From Gibbula magus (taxonomy: Eukaryota; Mollusca; Gastropoda; Trochida; Trochidae), in assembly GCA_936450465.1 (NCBI GenBank), contig OW388299.1:41303548-41367547 (forward strand): a stretch of DNA of 64,000 nt, written 5' to 3'. Each line of letters starts with the position of its first letter. Within the stretch, counting starts at the first letter, position 1. Below, in pieces: positions 10,351-21,424 of this stretch. The notes under the pieces are model-generated. The model was not told where the DNA came from and ran no database searches. It saw only the letters and a program-made list of their open reading frames with translations. The translations under genes and the position numbers were made by a program.

Positions 10351-12384
10351 GATAATTGGTATGTGTAATAGATGTTTTACTATCTAAAGTGAATATAGAA
10401 GACATTAACTATCATTGTAAATAACTAATTTGAAAAATAAGATTTACAAAAAAACTTGCTACAGCTCCTTTGATAGACAAATAAAAACCATAAATGGAAA
10501 ACTTACCAAGTATCGAGTAGATGCCAGAAAGTCTGGGAACTGAAATAGTCCATATATATTTCATTTTGTGACAGAGCCATGATCAACCCTTTTAAGATAG
10601 TACGTGCTACATTTATTTTTTCTGATTGAGGTCGAGAGCTTTGTCTTGGCATTCTTAAAATTAGTAGTAAGCTTCATTATATTAAATTTGATAATATATT
10701 ATTTAAAAAAATACTGCCTAAATGTTTTTTCTTTCCGTGGTCTTCATATTGACACAGTTTATACAATAAGGATACAATTTTACTTCAAATGTATACACTT
10801 TGAGTTTTAATCAAGGTATTGATTTTTTCATGTTTGTTTTTCTTGAAATCACGAAGAACACAAAAACAACATTTTCCTTTCACAGTTATAATATAAACAG
10901 AACAGTGCAGTGTATGTTTTAATTAAAATAAAAAAATATCACAGTTATCACAAATACACTTTGGGGAATTTAATTCCAGGGTTTATCATATTATATTTTC
11001 TTTCAAAAGTGCCAAAACTACACAACAACTTTAAAACAAAAGTTATAACGTAAACCAAATAATGTTTGATTTTTACTAAAAATGTAATTTTCAAATAATA
11101 TTTGAGGTAATTATTTCATTGACATAACTAACACTATACTTTTTATATTTGTTTGCATTTGATTTGTAAGTATTTTATTATGTGATTACATTGAGCAGTG
11201 TACACTTTGTAAAGTATTTAAGCTACTTAATATAGTAAAGGATAGTCCTCCTTGAATATTCATGTTTGAAAGGTAAATCTTTTTATTAACCATTTGCTAA
11301 TGCAATTGAACTTATATAATTGACCTAAAGAAGGAATCCAAATTTACTATCAGATCACGTCTTTGATGGGCATTTATACACTATCTATTTAAATGTAAAG
11401 CGTTTGAAACAGACCGTTTCATTTATATATTTATATATTTTACAAAATTCTATTTCAAGTGGCCAAATCCTTACAAATATAAAAGATTCATAAGTTCAAC
11501 AAAAATGTCGGAATTGAAGGCACTGTCAAAGTATCTTCGTATTGTTTCTGAAAAGTTAAAATGAACTATGTCATCACCATTCTTTTCTGTTTATGTAACA
11601 CACATGTATGTTTGTATTGTTTTGGTTTTTGAGGAATGAAGATTGATTGATAGAAGTGGAGTACATTAATAAAGATATTTGGATCATTGTGTTTATTCTA
11701 TCACAATCGTTGTTAGGTACGAGGAAATTTTATTCCTCAAGTTTAAAGGCATCAAACAAAGCGAGCATATATTTTATAATAAATGATTCATATATACTAC
11801 ACCAAAGGGCAAAATAAATGATCCTACATGTGCAACAGAGTCAAACACAAACAAATTCTGCCGGATAAAGCCGATTTTGAATGTTTTTGATGAGGATATT
11901 GTAAAGAAATATACACAATTTCGTTGCTTTTGCGTATATCAATGTTATGAATTTTAAACTAGCTAATTCCTGAAGTGCTTCATTTTTACGAGAGAAATAT
12001 AAAACTTTGGTATTAACCTGCTTCTGTTACAAATCTTATCTGTCAAGTTAATTTGACACAATACTTCTATCTTGAAATTATTTTCATAATGATCAAAATA
12101 TGCTTGTAAATTATTATTATAAAGAAGTATACGCCTACAGTTTCATGAATGTTAGGAGTTGTCAACACCCACACACTCAAGGTTTGGGATAAAACTGGCA
12201 TTGACTTAATAACTTATAAACAGCAGAAAATACTGCGACTTAAGGAAATCAGACACACATGTTTTCAACTACTGAAATACTGCTATGTTTGATACGAGCA
12301 TAAAACTATAGTTCATGACGTCATTATTTTTACGTGATTCAAATGGAATCGAATGGGTAACAAAAAAGTCATTCTACTCGAAAA

Positions 12385-12473
12385 TGTGCCATATGTGTTT
12401 TACGAAACTCAAACAAAACGCTCTTGCTCAGGCAATACAAATCACACTCGTTTCGTAAAAGCTATATGGCACA
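12385..12473. mobile_element. Hairpin MITE-like element, unit A copy
   Basis: Left arm starts GTGCCATATG and contains TTTTACGAAAC; right arm contains GTTTCGTAAAA and ends TATATGGCAC. The arms of about 26 bp pair around a loop containing GCTCAGGCAATAC. A TGACGTCA palindrome lies about 70 bp upstream (12,315). Homologues occur in B (24,043-24,148), C (34,608-34,715), at about 58,925-59,045, and degenerately at 4,105-4,220. Confidence 0.6.
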
Positions 12474-13529
12474 CATCATTTGGTATCAATATATAATTAT
12501 GTCTCCATGTTCTATCCTGAGGCATCATATCAATACTATGTGACAAAATACTACTCTACTACTAACCCTCTCTTTAAATGACTAAGAGCGCACAATGGAA
12601 TCGTGTCATTACATACAAAGACATTTACCAAACATATTTTGCACTTAAAAGCATCAGTAGTATATACTGAGCAAAAAGATAAGGACCATTTGACTTTTTT
12701 GTTTATTTTGACATTATTTTTTTAAGTTGGAATTTTGCAATTGTAGTCCCATTCTACCACCACTGATTCAAGGTCGCATTTCAAAATATCCTGCGTCCCC
12801 AACAACCCTTAATGAGCTCGCTAACACCCTTGTTGATGAATGGCATCATATTCCATATCAACTGTTTCAGAACCTTTCCGTATGTTTTCAAGACGTTCTT
12901 AAACCGTAATTAATGCACCAAGTGGACATGCAGGCCAATGGAATTGAATTCAATCCAGTTTCATATGTTTACAATCGAGGCAACGTAAACGTAACTCCAA
13001 AACATCTGTACATTTCTGATTAAAAACATTAGAATACTAATGTTTGCGTTCATCAGAATATTATACATAACCTTGTTTTCATAACACACATTTTTAAAAT
13101 ATGGGGAAAAGCCAATGTTTTGTTCTAAGTAGGGGGAGTAACTGTCTTCCTGACGTAATACTTATACCATTAGTGCTTGCGTGCGAACACGTTTCTCTTC
13201 TGACAGGATTTGTGTTATCTTTGTGTTTGGTTTTGGTAAAAAGTTAATAACTAGATTATCAGCATGATACCGGAGGGCTCATTGACGAAATCCATTATTC
13301 ACCCACGTTCTTTGTCCTTATCATCTTGTATAACCATCTTGTAAAGAACACGCTTAAAATGTTGTAAATATATTCTTACAGCAAAACAATCCACTTAAAA
13401 TTCATAGTTTATGTTGATATGTGCAAGTATCTTATAGATGTTCACATAAAAGTCTTGTGTGACGTTACAACTGAAACTGGCAAATTTATCCTTTCTTTAT
13501 TACAACTGTTTGAGAGGCATTCCAGAAGT

Positions 13530-13625
13530 TGTTGGAATGGAAAGACAAAGGTATGATTGGTAACGGTGTAAGGATCTATACCGAAACGTCGCCATTGTAA
13601 AATAAAGAAGTTGGATCATCCACAA
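13530..13625 (+). mobile_element. Penelope-like / hammerhead-like terminal motif, unit A
   Basis: The phrase GGTGTA...TATACC followed by GAAACGTCG and then AAAATAAAGAAGTTG has the layout of a small stem II closed by a GAAA core, as in the hammerhead motifs near the ends of Penelope-like retroelements. The homologue in C (35,885-35,985) has the perfect stem GGTATA/TATACC; B is at 25,110-25,200. The CTGATGA part of the core is degenerate, so activity is doubtful. Confidence 0.4.
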
Positions 13626-13784
13626 AACATCGTCGTCTTAAAATATCAGCCATCCACGAGGATGCTGGTTTTCACCAATATATATTATATTATTGAAAAC
13701 AAATTCTTGAAAAGGTCTGAGTCCCTATGGAAGCATATAAAGGTAAACGTGAACAACAATTTTGGAAAATATTATCTCCTAATC

Positions 13785-13975
13785 AGGACATAGTATCTTC
13801 TAAATAGGACATAACATATTCTAATAAGGACATAACATATCCTAATAAGGACATCACATATCCTAATAAGGACATTCAAATCCTGATTAGGACATAAACT
13901 CTCTTAATTAGGACTTAACATCTCCTAATTAGGACTTAATATACCCTAATTAGGACTTAATATCTTCTAATAATT
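13785..13975 (+). repeat. 20-21-bp minisatellite, unit A (about nine units)
   Basis: Units have the form CCTAATNAGGACATAACATA. Early units contain CCTAATAAGG and later ones CCTAATTAGG, a palindrome. Homologous arrays are at 25,335-25,485 in B (about seven units) and 36,090-36,300 in C (about ten units), so copy number has changed since the 10-kb duplication. Confidence 0.9.
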
Positions 13976-14458
13976 TTCATGAATTTAATATTTCAAGTAA
14001 ACTCATTGATGATACACAATAACCTTACAAAATCACAATTGATATGTCTACAACTGAACAGATTCCACTGTCTCTCTAGAAGTCATATTGTACATTTAAG
14101 TAAGAGTACATTTTAAAAAATGGCATTCGACTTATTTATTCCAAGACTTTGGAAATATTAACAGTATCCTCTTTTACAAAGTTTCACAGCTATGAGATTT
14201 TACGAGAACCAAAACTATCATCTAATTGTAACAGAAGTTACATGGGAGAAAATAACTTGAGTTAACTGTGGCAAGAGAACGACCGTGTCATCAGAAGCAA
14301 ACAACATTCCGGAAATGCCATGTCATGGATGTACAACTTATCTCACTTACTAACGAATGTTGTTTAATGTGAAAGAACTGGCAAAGGTTATATCTTCTGC
14401 AAAGAACTGGCCATGGATGTCCTGGCTTTGAAGAATTTTAGCTCCGCATGGTATCTCC

Positions 14459-15295
14459 CATCCTGGAAACAAGGGGTACTTTGTTTCGCTCGCTTCACTT
14501 TGAAACTAACCCCTGGATTCCTAGGTGGCAAAAGGGTCGATGATCTGGGTTCACAAAAAAAGTTTAAAGTTCCTTTTGCTAATTATAGCACACGAATGGC
14601 GAACCGTGTTTCTAAATTCCTTGGCGTAACCAAATAAGCAAGTATATTATGATTAAAACAATGACCTTGAAGCGAGTGTCAGTGTCGCACATGCTTGACG
14701 AAACAGTATTGTATTTTATACTTCTGGCATTGCAAGAGCGACATTTGTTCATATAAATTCTAATATTAACTCCTGTCCATACTGTCCACTCATTCTAAAG
14801 AGACCATACAAATCGCATGAGATGTAACGAGCGTTTTCCAGCGGAGCTGATTTCGCACTATGAAATGTCAGAAGTATTTTTGACATGTACTGACAATGAC
14901 AAACATTCGCGTTTTTCTAAATAATTTGCATTCATTAATAATACATCATGAAATTTAACGTAATAACATGATAGACTTTGGACAACATAATGTGTTGTTA
15001 TAGATTGTCAACAAATTTATGATACACATATGCAATGAACAATATACACAGAAAAGATGAAATAATGTACTGAAAATGAAGCCTCGGAACGGCAGTCATT
15101 GTTGTCCACGTAAACTCAAAGGGGAGGGGCGTGTATAAAAGGAAAACGCTGATTGGATCTATATTAAAGCAATAGACTTTTCTGTGACTGGTAGCTATAT
15201 TTAACACGCGTCGAGCCTTTTGTCACCTAGGAATCCAGGGGTTTCCAGTTTCAAAGTGAAGCGTGTGAAACAAAGTACCCCTGGTTTCCAGGATG
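14459..15295. mobile_element. 837-bp MULE-like inverted-repeat element
   Basis: Terminal inverted repeats of roughly 95-100 bp begin CATCCTGGAAAC on the left; the right end reads GTTTCCAGGATG. Both arms share GGGGTACTTTGTTTC, CGCTTCACTTTGAAACT and CCCCTGGATTCCTAGGTG. The flanks are GGTATCTCC (14,450-14,458) and GATATCTCC (15,296-15,304), a 9-bp duplication with one mismatch. Units B and C lack the element: B reads GATATCTTCTAAATC and C GATATAGTAAATC at the same place, directly after GGATGTCCTGGCTTTG. A 9-bp target duplication with long inverted repeats suits the Mutator/MULE superfamily. No transposase is visible inside, so the element is non-autonomous. Confidence 0.85.
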
Positions 15296-15359
15296 GATAT
15301 CTCCTAAATCTAGTTGTGTTTGCCCTAATTCGCGTGTTCTATTATCTGACGAATTACAG

Positions 15360-15548
15360 CTGTGTTATGTGGCTGTGGGTGTTGTTGTTTCTGTTCTATT
15401 TCACTGTAAAAATACGCCCTAACCATGCACAACTCACTGACCGACTGACAAAATACCTGCATACTGGTCGGCTCTCGTTTATTCCCAGATCACTCACATT
15501 ACAGGTTACAAGGATCCGACGGTGTAATGCGTTTGGTGTATCTAGTGA
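15360..15548 (+). repeat. Interspersed repeat with CCGACTGACA and GGTCGGCTCTC blocks, fused copy
   Basis: A family recurs in the window with the order CTCACTGACCGACTGACA, CTGCACAC, TGGTCGGCTCTC, TCCAGATCACTCACA, TACAGG, then ATCCGACGG. Copies are at about 26,010-26,190, 26,395-26,575, 36,845-37,015, 37,245-37,405, 42,390-42,600, 54,350-54,455 and 61,155-61,290. In unit A the left flank matches the first of the two copies in B and C and the right flank matches the second, so this copy is a recombinant of the two. Confidence 0.7.
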
Positions 15549-15916
15549 TCAACGTCTAACATTTATATTATTTGTGTACTCCTATGAAGCCCTGCGGCAT
15601 GCCGGTGTATTATTAAATAAATACGGTATAATTTTCTCCTAAAGCAAGTATATACCTATCTGAAATTGCAAACAAAAATATAGCTTCTATAAAAGAATTC
15701 AGCTGAATACCTGATTATTTATTTATGAAGACAACATTCCGAAAATGCCATGTTATTGGGATGAAGATAATCTCAAGAAACAACAAGAATGTTGTGTAAT
15801 GTGAAAGAACTGCAAACTATATAGCTGTGCTGGTTTTGATGAAGTTTACCACCCCCAAACAGTGAGAATATGTCTGTCTCTGTACCAAACAAGATATTTA
15901 TATCTAGATAAATATC

Positions 15917-16483
15917 AGAACAGGAAGATTTTCTGGATAACAACTTCTTTAATGTGAAAATACACGACGTTTCGGAGTACATACTCACTCCTTCATCATG
16001 AGAATGATGAGGATTTGCAATACAAACATGAATGGGAGTAAGTAGATAAATGTAAATAAACACACATGATGTAACGAGGGAGGCCAATTGGCTTTATTGA
16101 AATTGTTAAGCAAATAATAATTATAGTTGATTGGAAGAGAGGCCAATTGGCCTCCCTCGTTTCATCATGTGTGTTTATTTACATTTATCTACTTACTCCC
16201 ATTCATGTTTGTATTGCAAATCCTCATCATTCTCATGCTTCATGTTTTTATTACAAATCCCCATTGTATACCATTCTCCTGCTTGTTAATCTCCCTGATT
16301 GAGTTTCCTCACCATTGTTTTGTTTGCTATATAAATGTACCACATTTTGTTATTTCCTTACATTCCACCTGGTGAAGGAGTGAGTATGTACTCCGAAACG
16401 TCGTGTATGTTCACATTAAAGAAGTTGTTATCCAGAAAATCTTCCTGTTCTTATGTATACCACTTCTAAATGCCCTTCAAAGA
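15917..16483. mobile_element. Foldback Penelope-like insertion with 13-bp target duplication
   Basis: The 567-bp insert is flanked by the exact direct repeat CTAGATAAATATC (15,904-15,916 and 16,484-16,496). Unit C has an uninterrupted site (about 37,735-37,770). The insert is a large inverted repeat: the left arm, about 15,918-16,092, pairs with 16,139-16,452, with about 128 extra bases on the right arm only. Both ends carry GGATAACAACTTC...GACGTTTCGGAG or its complement. On the plus strand the right arm has CTGGTGA (16,369-16,375), a GGAGT/ACTCC stem and GAAAC (16,395-16,399), resembling a hammerhead core with one core change. Penelope-like elements are known for inverted terminal arrangements, hammerhead motifs and variable-length duplications. 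No reverse transcriptase or GIY-YIG domain is present. Confidence 0.65.
16369..16402 (+). ncRNA. Hammerhead-ribozyme-like motif (degenerate)
   Basis: CTGGTGA is followed by GGAGT, an 8-nt loop, ACTCC and GAAAC then GTC. The consensus hammerhead core is CUGANGA - stem II - GAAA. The fourth core base here is G in place of the essential A, so self-cleavage is unlikely for this copy. A reverse-complement counterpart lies in the left arm of the same insertion (around 15,955-15,990). Confidence 0.4.
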
Positions 16484-17839
16484 CTAGATAAATATCTATC
16501 ATTAGAAAACCATATTGTAAATTAAATGGTTTTTGCTTTATGTTATGTGTTCTATGATCTAAATTATTTCAGCTGTATTCTGTTACAATTGGTGTAATTG
16601 TAATTTTAGAGCCTCGCCAATACAAAACTGCAGTTGCCATGTAACAAAGATGTTATTCTGGCAATTTTAGCTTCTTTTACCTGTTAGTTTTGGAAACGAA
16701 ACGAGATTAAGTGGCACACAGTGTAATCAATTTGTAGTGTTTGAGAGAAAAGATTAGAAGGGAAGGAAGCGACGTATTGCGTGAAACCTTCAAAAACTAA
16801 ATGAAATATAAATTTTACCATAGAAGGTAGGAAACATGATGCATATAAATGAACTGTACGAGTTGTTCAGTTCACAATTCACTTCTTAACGCGACCACTT
16901 GGACGTTTGATAGAGATCAGTGTCGAAGCCATTTCTTACAAGTACACACGGAAGGCCGTTGGGAATACTTCTTGGCATAATCTAGGGATCCCTGCAGGAT
17001 ATTATTAGAAATAAGATTAACACTCACGATATGGGTCAATATGTCAGTATTCATGATTTCCCACCAATGATGTATGTCATGATAAGAGAGTTAAGTTAAC
17101 CACTATCTTTTATAATCAAAGTAAGTTAACAAGTTTCGACCACGGAAATCGTATGTATCTAAATAGAAAAATAGAAATGGTATGGATTCCACTTTTGGCA
17201 ACACGGTGGTGTTGTGGTATTTACATTAAAAGTTCCTGATTCCAAATGGTGTGATATATCAAACAATGATTGGAATGAGGCCTTCGTTCTCAATCTTGCT
17301 ATGATTATTGCCTGTTTGATGATAAATCCTTCATTTACCCGTCTCCATCTAATTGGAAAGAGAGACTGACGTGATATATTCAAAATCAACCAGACTGATT
17401 TACCACCCAATGATGTATGTCATGATAAGAGAGTGAACTAAACCACGATCTTGTTAACGGAAGTGAAAACACCATAATGGAGTTTTGGGAGAATAATGAA
17501 AATCAATCAGACATCGGCCTCTGTTCACATTAGAGAATGTAACTTGATTTGTATCAGTGATTTAAAAAACAACCACAAAGATTGTATAAGCTAAAAACCC
17601 ATTTGGTTTAAACGTATTTTTATTCATAGAGAATCTTATTCGGTAAACAAGCTAAACTTTTGCCTATATTAATACCTCACCAGTACATATATATAATAAC
17701 AAACACACAAGAACTGGACATAAACATGACAAACTAAAGCATAATGATACCATGCGTACATGATTGGTGCTTATGAAAGATTCTTTGCAGTACCACTTCA
17801 TTAATGATACAGCTACGTTGTTCTTTAGTGATGGAAACA

Positions 17840-18480
17840 CGTTAATCTAAGATGCTTTATCAAAGCACTTTGTTTTAATGATATATTGATGGAGGGATGC
17901 GATTATGTTCGTATTAACATTATCACTGGTTTGCGGTGTTCCATATAACACAGTTTAGAGGCTGTGGGCATTTAGGTAGAAAAATGCATTATTTCTAAAG
18001 ACAGTAAATAAGTCACATGTAAACAGGTAATGAACAACATCTTCCTTACGATATCCACAGGCGCAATCGGGATTGTTAGAAATGTGTCTATTTACTTTAT
18101 CAGCATTCAAGTCGCTACAACTGAGCTTGAGCCTACAGTGTATGATGACGGAATCGACTGCCATGATTCATCACACAAAAACACCCATTTGAGTTGAAAT
18201 TGAGCTCATTGAATATACGGTTACCAAGTGTGATTGCAGTTAAGGATAATATAAAGTCCTATGTCTTTCGCAGATATTTCAATCATTTATATATTGAATT
18301 ATACCCAGTCTTTCAAGATTCGGCATGAAGTTTAAGTTTCTATATGAAGTGAACGTGTCCTTTTCTTTCTAACCTTAACGCATCTAATCAATGACTCTAA
18401 AATTCACTGATATTTTATATATTACTAACAACTTAACAACTTTTAGTCTTAGCAGCATGTGGGCTGAAAACAGTCTAAAA
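17840..18480 (-). pseudogene. LINE ORF2 C-terminal fragment, unit A
   Basis: Minus-strand translation gives RLKLSCSDLNAD...CACGYRKEDVVHYLFTC, the CxCG-x-H-x4-C motif of non-LTR retrotransposon ORF2 tails. After a frameshift comes a LYGTP...NIIASLHQYIIKTK-type segment, also typical of that tail. Upstream coding traces extend towards 18,480 with stops. The same fragment is in unit B (28,130-28,760) but is missing from copy 0 (junction near 7,865). It therefore inserted before A and B separated, or was lost from copy 0. The RT domain is not present. Confidence 0.7.
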
Positions 18481-18613
18481 GTAATTGATTGATGCTTTTT
18501 TTGCGCGTAGGGTTATTCTATATTTGAAACAAATAACGATTGGATTATTTTTCTAAATAGCTGAGTACTTCATGATTATAGGCTGATGATGCATAGGGGG
18601 ATCAATGCATTTT

Positions 18614-18629
18614 CAAAGTGGCGGGGGGT

Positions 18630-18660
<31 letters not shown>
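18614..18660 (+). repeat. Poly-G tract in unit A
   Basis: A run of about 30 uninterrupted G residues is preceded by GCGGGGGGTG. Unit B has no such tract at the homologous place (near 28,825). Such tracts can form G-quadruplexes and are prone to sequencing-length error, so the exact length should not be trusted. Confidence 0.9.
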
Positions 18661-19004
18661 TTACAAGTTACTTGAAAAAGTGTGATGTTGAGTGTTTGCG
18701 AGGAAGTGATACCACCCATCGCTGTGGGCGCATCATATATTTTGTATCTTAGGTACCGATCACTTCACCTTATTTCAGAAGTACATAGTGCTATCATATC
18801 AGATTTATATTACATGCAGCTAGAACTTACTCGTCTCTTGACCTAATTTCTCAACACGGGGTCAAAATACCTTGGGCATGTATCTTACTTACAGACAGAT
18901 GTGACTAATTTCAGATATGTTCAACATGAGGTCTAAATACCTTGTGCTATCATTATGGTATGGTACAGCAAACAACACCAAAGGACAAACATCAAGTCTT
19001 TGAG

Positions 19005-19200
19005 GACATTTAGAAGTGGAATACATAATATGTTCTTTATTGTGAAGGAACACGACATTTTGGAGTCTATGCATATGTGGAACGTGGGGTATAACAAGGT
19101 AAGAGACACATTCAACCTAACACGGGAGTGTTAATATACTGCAAAACGACGTGTTTCTTCACAATGAAGTTGTTATCCAAAAATTCTTGTTTTCTAAATT
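19005..19200. mobile_element. Foldback Penelope-like fragment, unit A
   Basis: This is the homologue of 8,205-8,420. The left half on minus has ATTCCAC, AATAAAGAACA and AATGTCGTG; the right half on plus has CAAAACGACGTGTTTC, ACAATGAAGTTGTTATCC and AAAAATTCTTG. The facing orientation and shared TTATCCA(G/A)AAA ends match the arms of the 15,917-16,483 insertion. Confidence 0.5.
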
Positions 19201-19450
19201 CAAACATCTGCAAAACGTATTCTTTCACTATCACCAATGACATAAGGTCTTGCTGAAATTCATACTGTTCAATGACACCATGTTCTGCCCTCTTAGTAGA
19301 ATCCTAGGCTCTTCCTATTTGATCAAATCTGTAATTATGTCAAATACAAAATTACATTCATCTTTAAGTGTACGAAATATAAACTCACCTGCAAAAGAAA
19401 CGTTTCCATACAACATACAACATACTTCATACTGAAACATCATGTTAAGA

Positions 19451-19746
19451 GGTGAGGTGATTTGGGGGTTTTCAAGAGTATTTCACTTATATCGCGGCTG
19501 CTAGTAGTATGACAGGGAGAAAGCCTGCAATGCCATGTGGCTATGCATTGCGGTGAAACCTGCGAGCATCGGCTGGAACTAGCGAACCATGGGTGGTACT
19601 ATGCTGAAATTCAGTGTAGCATTGCACCCAAACCTTACTGGGTGTAGAACAGTTCTCTACTGCAGACAATGTTGCCCTGGCGGGATTCGAACCCGGACCT
19701 CTTGATCCGAAGCTGAACGCGCTAAACACTGCGCTATCCCGCCCTC
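19451..19746 (-). mobile_element. tRNA-derived SINE (family 1) with empty site in unit B
   Basis: The minus-strand head (right end) has the B box GGTTCGAATCC (complement at about 19,684-19,694) and an A-box-like GATAGCGCAGTG, followed by the family body and a CTCACCTC 3' end. The exact 14-bp direct repeat ACATCATGTTAAGA flanks it (19,437-19,450 and 19,747-19,760). Unit B has a single ACATCATGTTAAGA at about 29,608-29,621 with no SINE. The insertion therefore postdates the A-B duplication. A 14-bp duplication is normal for LINE-mediated retroposition. Confidence 0.9.
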
Positions 19747-19849
19747 ACATCATGTTAAGAAGTCAACTAAACTAAAGTTCAAATTTCAAAGCATTGTCTG
19801 TTCATATTTCTGAGAAACACACGTTTTAAGAAATCGTCGTTTTTAAAAT

Positions 19850-20138
19850 ATCTTTAACTAGACGAGACACGAGAGTCATAAAGGGGCGTTTAGGCTTGTT
19901 TAATGACGTCTTAGAGTAATGATACATCAACAAATTTAAGTTCAAGCAGGTTATATTTGTCGACACAAATAATAAATAATTAATTAACTAAAACTATCTT
20001 TAACGAGGCGAGACACGAGAGTCATAAAGGGGCTTTTAGGCTTATTTAATGATGTCTTAGAGTAATGATACGTCAACAAATTTAAGTTCAAGCAGGTTAT
20101 ATATGTCGACACAAATAATAAATAATAATTAATAAATG
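19850..20138 (+). repeat. Local tandem duplication (about 142 bp x 2) at the end of unit A
   Basis: The blocks AGACACGAGAGTCATAAA, AATTTAAGTTCAAGCAGG and GTCGACACAAATAATAAATAAT occur twice, at 19,859-19,985 and 20,009-20,127. Unit B has one copy (29,720-29,835). The duplication is therefore private to A or was lost from B. Confidence 0.85.
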
Positions 20139-21424
20139 ACATGTCTACATGTTATAGTTTTTTTTAACTTAAATGCCGAACATTCCTGCCAAAAATCATT
20201 TTAAAAAAGGGATTGCAGCATCCCAATTGTATTTGAACAGACGTATAAATAAAAGTATCATATTCTGATCAATGAAAATATGGCTTTTTCTTTACTAAAC
20301 ATGTGTTTGTTGAATACATTCAAAATATACTTTCTCCAACAGTAGCATTTCGTTTTCCAACCTCTTAAAAATGTTGGGACTTTTCATTGCACGCGAGTAT
20401 ATATTTGTTTTGCTATTGTCAAGGCATATCGTATGTACTGAGATGAGATGAAGTAATCTGTAGCAGGTTCGTCTTCATTTCAATTCTACATCTGAAACCG
20501 TTAACACAAATGTAGAGAATCGTTCCACGTGTCATTGTTTTAATAGACAAAAAACTATAAATGGAAAACTTACCAAATATCGAGTAGATGCCAGAATGTC
20601 TGGGAACTGAAATAGTCCAATTTTATTTTGTGACAGAGCCATGATCAACCATTTCAAGATATTACATGCTGCATTTATTTTTTCTGATTGAGATCGAGAG
20701 CTTTGTCTTGGCATTCTTTAAAGTAGTAAGCTTAATCCGATTAAATTACGTAACATATAATTTAAAAATTACTGCCTAAATGTTTTTTTCTCTCCGTGTT
20801 TTCATATTGACACAGTTCATACAATAAGGATACAATTTTACTTCAAAAGGATACACTTAGTAAAATTTACTTTTTGAGTTTTAAACAAGGTATTGTTGTT
20901 TCATGTTTATTTTTCTTGAAATCACGAAGAACACAAAATCATCATTGTCCTTTCAAAGTTAAACTACAAACAGAACAGTGCAGTGTGTTTTAATTAAAAT
21001 GGAAAATGTCGCAGTTATGACAAATTAACTTTGGGGAATTTAATTCATTGAAAAATGCATATTCAAATGCATATTATCTGTTCCATCAATATACAGCTTC
21101 ATCCGGAAGGTTTGTTCACCTAAATGTACTTGCATATCTTAGAGCAAATACTAATATAATTTTTGGTATCTTCGAGGCATCGTATAAGTTTGTGAAAGAT
21201 CATTCACAACCCAGGAAAAGGTTAACCATTTGCAATTGAACTAATACAATTGACCTCAAAACGAAATCCAAATTTAATTATATTTACACTTAGTTACACA
21301 AACAGGTCAACAAACCTTCGGGATGTAGCTGAAACCAAGGACTTACTTAAACAATGAAGTTTTTTCTGTTGTCTAAATCTGAAGAATGAATTTGTAATTC
21401 ATTGCACATGATATTTGACCTTTG

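Larger units (their letters stand above)
9380..20440 (+). repeat. Unit A of the 10-kb tandem array
   Basis: Unit A aligns collinearly with B (20,440-30,143) and C (30,430-37,775). Landmarks A/B/C: ATCGAGTAGATGCCAGAA at 10,511/20,579/about 31,007; GAACAGTGCAGTGT at 10,901/20,965/31,364; GACATGCAGGCCAATGG at 12,927/24,550/35,318; the CGAAACGTCGCCATTGTAAA block at 13,583/25,149/35,929; the 20-21-bp array; and GGATGTCCTGGCTTTGAAG at 14,415/25,946/36,768. The end, about 19,745-20,440, matches 29,605-30,143. Copy A alone carries insertions at 14,459-15,295, 15,917-16,483 and 19,451-19,746, plus a 1.2-kb deletion at about 11,345. No gene is carried by the unit; its only coding traces are transposon fragments. 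Confidence 0.85.

Noticed and set aside
10134..10368. Poly-threonine and poly-valine reading frames on opposite strands
   Set aside because: Products of the (CTA)n microsatellite; the homologous positions in B and C have no such frame.
15220..15642. 140-codon plus-strand frame, the longest outside the satellite
   Set aside because: Begins in the right arm of the MULE-like element, crosses the target site and runs through an interspersed repeat. The homologous sequence in B and C is not open in the same way.
17159..17410. 83-codon minus-strand frame in unit A
   Set aside because: The homologous sequences in B and copy 0 are interrupted and no domain is recognised, so conservation does not support a gene.
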